Assembly (NCBI GenBank): GCA_030037185.1
Contig: JASHRR010000861.1
Coordinates: 1-10,245, forward strand
DNA from: Xanthobacteraceae bacterium
GTDB taxonomy: Bacteria > Pseudomonadota > Alphaproteobacteria > Rhizobiales > Xanthobacteraceae
DNA length: 10,245 nt
Reading direction: 5' to 3'
Every line of letters starts with the position of its first letter. Positions within the stretch are counted from its first letter, which is position 1. A program made the position numbers and the translations under genes. Shown here in pieces: positions 6,845 to 10,245 of the stretch. The notes beneath the pieces were generated by a model. It had not been told where the DNA came from. It ran no database searches and was given only the letters and a program-made list of their open reading frames with translations.

Positions 6845-6997
6845 AACTCGCCAAGTGGCAGCCCTTCCGTGGGTGTCAACACGGAGACCGGCTACAAGTT
6901 CATCGACGGCGGCCGAGAATACGGCACAACACACCTCGCGGGTGGCCCGATCAGCAACACGCCTTTGGGGATGTGCCACGCCGTAGGATTCATGTGA
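6845..6997 (+). pseudogene. Protein-like remnant, unknown family
   Basis: A + strand frame ending at TGA 6995-6997 reads NSPSGSPSVGVNTETGYKF, IDGGREYGTTHLAGGPISN and TPLGMCHAVGFM. The residue mix, with Gly turns, spread charges and little Arg, is that of a folded enzyme and unlike the Arg-rich chance frames around it. The frame stays open further upstream without a start codon or ribosome binding site. I do not recognise the family. It is likely a scrap left by deletion. Confidence 0.35.
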
Positions 6998-7060
6998 TCG
7001 GGCTCGGGTGTTTGGAAAAATTCTTCGCCAGATAGTTGATGAGAAGCGCCAGATCACCTC
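6990..7060 (-). pseudogene. Possible cytochrome c-type C-terminal remnant
   Basis: On the - strand a short frame reads DLALLINYLAKNFSKHPSP and ends at TGA 6990-6992. Sequences of the form L-x-x-YLA-K-N-F are typical of the last helix of small c-type cytochromes, but no haem-binding CXXCH is in reach. It overlaps by a few bases the end of the + strand remnant. Only about 24 codons, so this is a suggestion. Confidence 0.2.
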
Positions 7061-7282
7061 GGCGAAATCCGCTCGACGGCCTGTGACCGGCTACCCGGCC
7101 AAGCGCTGATTATCTGGCAATCCTGTGATGCAACTGAGACTACGGCGTCGTCGTTGCTACGGCGACGACGAACCGACTTGCCAAAGCCATCAAGCAGCGG
7201 CTCGGGAAATCAAGCAAACTCCGAACCCGGCAACGGCGCGGTAGTTGTCGTATCGTCGCCACTCAGCTGGCCGGAGATCGAA

Positions 7283-7975
7283 ATGCGCATTGTTGCCACC
7301 GTGTTTTTCGCGTTGGCCGGCATTGTTGGACTGACCCCCGCGCTGGCACTTCTGACATTTTGGTACCGATTTTCCGGCTGGCCAGATGACCTACCAAAAT
7401 ACGAAGCCTTCATGGGCGCCTTGATGTTTGCAGCTAGCATGGCATTGATCGGAGCCGTTCTCAAGAGTTGGAATCAGAGGACTATTTCCAACAGACAGGT
7501 TGCGGCCGAACGGCGGAGACAGGAGCAGGCGCTGCGTCCTAAGAAACAGCAAATTGCGTCAGAGTTCATTGGGGAGACAGACGTAATTGTGCTGCACTAT
7601 CAATCTTTGAGATCGGCCATCGAAAATGCCCTCCGCACTTTGGAAGCCCGGACAGGAAAAGTCGCAATCGAAGGAGTCCGTGTCCTCAAGCACGGTAGAC
7701 ATTTCGATCATAGCCCAGCCGAGTTTCGACTACTTCCAAGAACTATTTCTAAAGAGTTAACGCGGTTTTATGCTACCGTTCGAGAAACGGAATCAGACCT
7801 TGAATGGTATTCTCGAGCCATCGAGGCCTACGCCAATCAAAGGATACGGCTAATGAACCCCGGGCAGATGATCAGGCTACTCAGAAAGATTCTTGGTAAC
7901 ATGGATTCGTCCTCAAGAATGAGCCGCACGCTAATCGAGGAGCTTACGGAGATACGAGACACTGACTGTGATTGA
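7283..7975 (+). CDS. Two-helix membrane protein with cytoplasmic helical domain, unknown function
   Basis: The frame is open from 7154, but ATG 7283 is preferred: GGAG at 7273-7276 lies 6 bases before it, and the natural hydrophobic N-terminus starts there (MRIVATVFFALAGIVGL). The 230-residue product has a membrane segment at residues 4-29, a short loop with SGWPDDLPKYEAF, a second segment at 42-61 (AFMGALMFAASMALIGAVL), a basic linker at 62-90 (SNRQVAAERRRQEQALRPKK) and then a 140-residue charged helical domain. The basic linker suggests, by the positive-inside rule, that this domain is cytoplasmic. Helices include VLHYQSLRSAIENALRTLEA and ISKELTRFYATVRETESDLE. No enzyme motif is seen. Codon use is less GC-biased than in the LuxR gene, which fits recent transfer. 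The frame has no break, in contrast to the decayed genes to its left. It stands alone with no partner gene. It could belong to an accessory (phage-defence or envelope) function, but nothing in the sequence proves that. Confidence 0.7.
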   Translation: MRIVATVFFALAGIVGLTPALALLTFWYRFSGWPDDLPKYEAFMGALMFAASMALIGAVLKSWNQRTISNRQVAAERRRQEQALRPKKQQIASEFIGETDVIVLHYQSLRSAIENALRTLEARTGKVAIEGVRVLKHGRHFDHSPAEFRLLPRTISKELTRFYATVRETESDLEWYSRAIEAYANQRIRLMNPGQMIRLLRKILGNMDSSSRMSRTLIEELTEIRDTDCD

Positions 7976-7992
7976 TCTGGCCGCATCAAAGG

Positions 7993-8184
7993 TCAGCGCT
8001 GCAGCGTCATAATTGGCGCCAGCGTGTAATCGGGCTCGTCGTGTAAAGCGTAAGTAGGCAAAGCATCGGAACTTTGGTCTGGCGTCGGGAGGTCAGGTTG
8101 ACGCTTTCTGGAGGCTGCACACGCAAGCCCATCGAGCGCCGAGGTGACCAATTTGTCGACAAAAACCCACTTTACTCGCTTTGC
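7993..8184 (-). pseudogene. C-terminal coding remnant, unknown family
   Basis: On the - strand a frame is open for 63 codons from just after TGA 8185-8187 to TGA 7993-7995. It reads KRVKWVFVDKLVTSALDGLA, RKRQPDLPTPDQSSDALPT and YALHDEPDYTLAPIMTLQR. The residue mix is natural for a protein and includes a Pro/Asp-rich hinge. There is no ATG or GTG start and no ribosome binding site. The frame ends upstream where the AT-rich island begins, so it is probably the 3' end of a gene cut by that segment. It converges with the two-helix membrane gene, with 17 bases between the stops. No family recognised. Confidence 0.4.
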
Positions 8185-8189
8185 TCAGA

Positions 8190-8345
8190 ATGATCGATAA
8201 CATTCTTGATACACTGAAACGGCAGCCTTAAACCACAGATTATAGTATATGATTTAGTTAGCAACTTATTGAAAGTAAGCTATAATCTTGTTTTATATTA
8301 ACTATTTATTATTTAATATCAATTTACTTTGTAATATGCTATTTG
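8190..8345. other. AT-rich island with inverted repeat
   Basis: About 155 bases with strikingly low GC, standing out in GC-rich DNA. AGATTATAG (8237-8245) and CTATAATCT (8280-8288) are perfect 9-bp reverse complements, 34 bases apart. A shorter pair AGTT-agc-AACT lies inside (8256-8266). A perfect TATAAT is at 8281-8286, but no good -35 is correctly spaced from it. It carries no gene. It may be a promoter region, a binding site for a silencing protein such as MucR or H-NS-like proteins, or a junction of transferred DNA. Confidence 0.5.
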
Positions 8346-8634
8346 GAGATGTCGAGGCAACTTGGCGGCCAAGGCTGCCGGCAGCAAGGATTCTGCATCT
8401 CCCGGACGGGAAAGCCGGGGCCGAGCTGGCCCACGCTGGGCCTCAGCGGGCCGAAGGTGGTGAGGTGGCGGAGACCGACAGCATGCTGCCAACCGCTCCG
8501 ACCACCAGACGAGATGTCCTCGGCGGGGCCGCTTTTCATCCTGACAGTGCGAATCAGCCTTTGGGCTCAAGGGTTGCGGAAAATGGGTAGTCTGATCGGT
8601 CCGCTCACACCGTCGCTAAGATTTGGTGAAGGTA
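8346..8634. other. GC-rich block without a supported gene
   Basis: About 290 bases of very GC-rich DNA directly against the AT-rich island. A + strand frame (8343-8684) has G/C-biased third positions in its first half (FCISRTGKPGPSWPTLGLSG), but it has no ribosome binding site at a usable distance and runs into the antisense of the 93-residue gene. Antisense frames are open too. It might be part of a dispersed repeat or a structured RNA. Confidence 0.3.
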
Positions 8635-8916
8635 CTACCGCGGCTGCCGGAACACCGTTCTCAGTTCAACTTTCCGGTTCCTGAAATCGCGCAGGAACTC
8701 TTCAAAGGCCTCCAGGCCGCCCGGCCTCATCATCATCTCTTCAAACTCGCCACATGCCTTTTTCCGCCGCTCTTCGTCAAAAAGCTCCGTCAGGGCCTGA
8801 CTGGCCATTTCCTGGCGATCCCGCAAGGGAAATCCCTCGGGCCAAGGGACGGTCCGCAGGGCAGCTTTGATTTGCCCCGATAATTGGTACTCCTCGTCAT
8901 CGAGTTCGCTGTTCAT
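8635..8916 (-). CDS. Small acidic helical protein, 93 residues, unknown function
   Basis: The frame stretches back to 9117, but the ATG at 8914-8916 is preferred. AGGAG lies 8 bases before it on the - strand, and the residues upstream of it read like noise. The 93-residue product begins MNSELDDEEYQLSGQIKAAL, continues VPWPEGFPLRDRQEMASQAL and ELFDEERRKKACGEFEEMMM, and ends RDFRNRKVELRTVFRQPR. It is soluble, mainly helical, acidic in the first two thirds and basic at the end. It has one cysteine, no signal peptide and no membrane segment. The frame is clean and the codon pattern is natural. I do not recognise a family. Its size and composition would suit an adaptor, chaperone or small regulator, which is inference only. 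No gene on the same strand is close enough to form an operon. Confidence 0.6.
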   Translation of the reverse strand: MNSELDDEEYQLSGQIKAALRTVPWPEGFPLRDRQEMASQALTELFDEERRKKACGEFEEMMMRPGGLEAFEEFLRDFRNRKVELRTVFRQPR

Positions 8917-9294
8917 AGCTGCCACTCCTACAATCTCTGCCCCCGGAGAACTCAGCGGGAATTGCCGAAGCCTTTCCTCCACAGCCCGCCTGACGTGCGC
9001 ATACCAAGTCTCGCACCATTTTATCGAGCAAGACTGCTGCGCACCTGTCGCCTTTGGCGCTTTCACTCCGTGCTGTGGCTGAACAACCACGGCGGAGCCG
9101 TCGGGCGCACCTCGCATGAGCGCCGGCGGCCGGGACGCCCCTCATTTGTCGCTTGGCAGACGCGCCATCCATTTTGTTCCGGGCTCGAAGCGGTTTAGCT
9201 TGCGGCAGGCTTTTCCACATGACCGCAGGCCTGATTGGATGGTGGGCCCAACAAGGCCACGGATATCGCGGGGTGATTTGGTCCGACTCGGAGG
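8917..9294. other. Region upstream of the 93-residue gene, no gene supported
   Basis: About 380 bases. Overlapping frames on both strands are open but lack ribosome binding sites. A - strand frame ending at 9142 reads KACRKLNRFEPGTKWMARLP, which looks protein-like. It is short and its start is not supported. The promoter of the 93-residue gene should be here; I cannot point to a convincing -35/-10 pair. Confidence 0.35.
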
Positions 9295-9319
9295 AAAAAC
9301 CCCGCCGGCTAGGGCGGGG
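9295..9319 (-). terminator. Rho-independent terminator (- strand)
   Basis: CCCCGCC (9300-9306) and GGCGGGG (9313-9319) form a perfect 7-bp GC stem with a GGCTAG loop. On the - strand the stem is followed by five T (9295-9299). No T-run follows on the + strand, so it acts on - strand transcription coming from above 9320. Confidence 0.7.
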
Positions 9320-9333
9320 CAAGTCATGTGTGG

Positions 9334-9447
9334 TTAGGACACCGCAAGGATAACTGAATCCCCGGCCGTCGATCGTCGTGTGGCCGACACACTGCCGATG
9401 ATGTCCACCGGAATCTTGCGCGCCGTCGGAGGGACCGCGGCCGGTTT
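9334..9447 (-). pseudogene. Possible coding remnant ending just before the terminator
   Basis: A - strand frame with a stop at TAA 9334-9336, 14 bases before the terminator stem, reads PPTARKIPVDIIGSVSATRR and STAGDSVILAVS. It is open back to a TAA at 9448-9450. Beyond that stop the same frame is open for another 92 codons (9451-9726). The gene-end-then-terminator order favours a real gene end. No ATG, GTG or TTG start with a ribosome binding site is visible and the in-frame stop suggests decay. Unknown family. Confidence 0.25.
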
Positions 9448-9513
9448 TTAAGCCGAGTCGCCTGGCGGCGGCGCCGAACTGGCATAGCCTGCCAATTTCC
9501 GAGGAATAGAAAC

Positions 9514-9681
9514 ATGCCGACGAAAACAAGCTATAGCTTCGGCAATGACCGCCTCCTTTGCCCATATCCGCGGTTCGCCGATCTTAGCGACGGCGGTCGC
9601 AGCGACAGAGCCGCCTGCCCAAATTGCGCGCAGCGCGCCAGCCAGAGTTGGCGTCTGGCTTGTGGTGAAGCGCGCTCTTGA
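9514..9681 (+). CDS. Possible small Cys-containing protein, 55 residues
   Basis: ATG 9514 is preceded by GAGGA at 9501-9505 with an 8-base gap, the only good ribosome binding site in this part of the window. The product begins MPTKTSYSFGNDRLLCPYPR and contains AACPNCAQRA, with four cysteines including one CxxC, which might bind zinc. It overlaps a longer + strand frame (9545-9901) lacking a ribosome binding site and an open - strand frame. No family recognised, and it could be chance. Confidence 0.25.
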   Translation: MPTKTSYSFGNDRLLCPYPRFADLSDGGRSDRAACPNCAQRASQSWRLACGEARS

Positions 9682-10245
9682 CGCGAGCCTTCGGACCTTC
9701 CATAGCCCGTCTCGGAATGAGCCACTTCAAAGCGGAAAGTTGGTTGGCGGGCTCAGGAGGACCCGGACGCAGAGCGGCGCGTGGGAGTATGTCTTGGGAT
9801 CGGAACTGTCGTCTGGCTTTGGGCGAGCAAACTTCATTCGCAGCGCAATCTCGGATGGCAATAGTTCGTCGACCCCTTCCGGTTGGAAGCCTCGAGCCTG
9901 ACCCTGAGGCTCTTGGAATGCAGGCAACGCCTGGGCGTGGGTCGAGGATTGCTGGACACCAAACGGTTCCCAGTGACGGATCTGCGTTCTCCCGTCCCGC
10001 GTATTGCGAGGTCGGCGTCGCACAAGGCAACAGTTTTGCTGCAGATCTCTTGCCGCGGTAAGGTCAGCGATACCCAATCCCCGTGGGTGCGCCGGCGCAG
10101 ACTCACAAGTAACGGTTTCCGCATTGCCCTTTCGCTCGGCCACCGATCCGCGCGAGGGGGGGTCATGTCATTTTCAGGCGTCAAGTGCGCGTGGCATTGC
10201 AACAGCCGACGAAACGCCCTTTGCTGGCGCCTGACCGCTGTGTAT
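9682..10245. other. Right end of window, no gene supported
   Basis: About 560 bases. Open frames exist in most directions, as expected for GC-rich DNA: + strand 9545-9901, - strand 9727-10143, and a + strand frame open from 9865 to the window edge. None has a ribosome binding site, a motif I recognise or clear codon bias. At about 10158-10180 the - strand reads CTGAAAATGACATGACCCCC, which faintly resembles the repeated 'AAAACTGACCC' units near the ends of IS21-family elements; unproven. Confidence 0.35.

Noticed and set aside
7154..7282. N-terminal extension of the two-helix membrane protein from TTG 7154
   Set aside because: The extension is Arg- and Ser-rich without a ribosome binding site, whereas ATG 7283 has GGAG 6 bases before it and a natural hydrophobic N-terminus.
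7340..7360. Possible sigma-54 promoter (TGGCAC) inside the membrane protein gene
   Set aside because: The second element TTGC is not at the required spacing, and the site lies within a coding frame.
8917..9117. N-terminal extension of the 93-residue protein up to 9117
   Set aside because: AGGAG with 8-base spacing supports the ATG at 8916, and the upstream residues look like noise.
9545..9901. 118-codon + strand frame
   Set aside because: No ribosome binding site before its ATG. It overlaps the better-supported 9514 start and a coding-like - strand frame, and no motif is recognised.
9865..10245. + strand frame open for 127 codons to the window edge
   Set aside because: No start with a ribosome binding site, weak third-position bias, and rich in Arg and Ser. 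Open frames in the other directions are equally long.
1..10245. CRISPR arrays, tRNA and rRNA genes
   Set aside because: No regularly spaced repeats, no cloverleaf with CCA-type end and no rRNA-like segment was seen on reading both strands.

Overview
The window looks like a piece of an accessory or genomic-island region from an alphaproteobacterium, most likely Bradyrhizobium or a close relative. The basis is GC-rich coding DNA and the style of several products: a 365-residue LuxR-type regulator, a short membrane-anchored coiled-coil protein, an ISAzo13-type transposase remnant and a rhizobial-style tyrosine recombinase. This assignment is from recognition of families, not from a database search.

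Layout, left to right. The end of a short-chain dehydrogenase gene (+ strand, to 178) is followed by a stretch resembling the 5' part of a group II intron, then a clear Rho-independent terminator (513-542) and a 28-bp inverted repeat (545-572). An intact LuxR-family regulator lies on the - strand (952-2049) with a 14-bp perfect palindrome just upstream. A second - strand gene (2606-2992) encodes a small anchored coiled-coil protein. From about 3000 to 7060 nearly everything is broken: a frameshifted coiled-coil gene (3780-4369) interrupted by the left part of an ISAzo13-family element (4370-5038), a tyrosine recombinase gene with several frameshifts (5200-6420), and an aldo/keto reductase gene with its middle deleted (6430-6753, - strand), plus short protein-like scraps.

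The right part has two intact-looking genes of unknown function: a two-helix membrane protein (7283-7975, +) and a 93-residue acidic helical protein (8635-8916, -). Between them are a - strand coding remnant (7993-8184), an AT-rich island (about 8190-8345) with a 9-bp inverted repeat, and a GC-rich block without a convincing gene. Beyond 8916 I see a - strand terminator (9295-9319) and only weak small-ORF candidates.

The genes do not form one working pathway. The picture is repeated insertion, deletion and decay, in which the LuxR regulator, the small coiled-coil protein, the two-helix membrane protein and the 93-residue protein are the probable functional survivors. I did not find a convincing new multi-gene system; the best unexplained items are the two-helix membrane protein and the adjoining AT-rich island.
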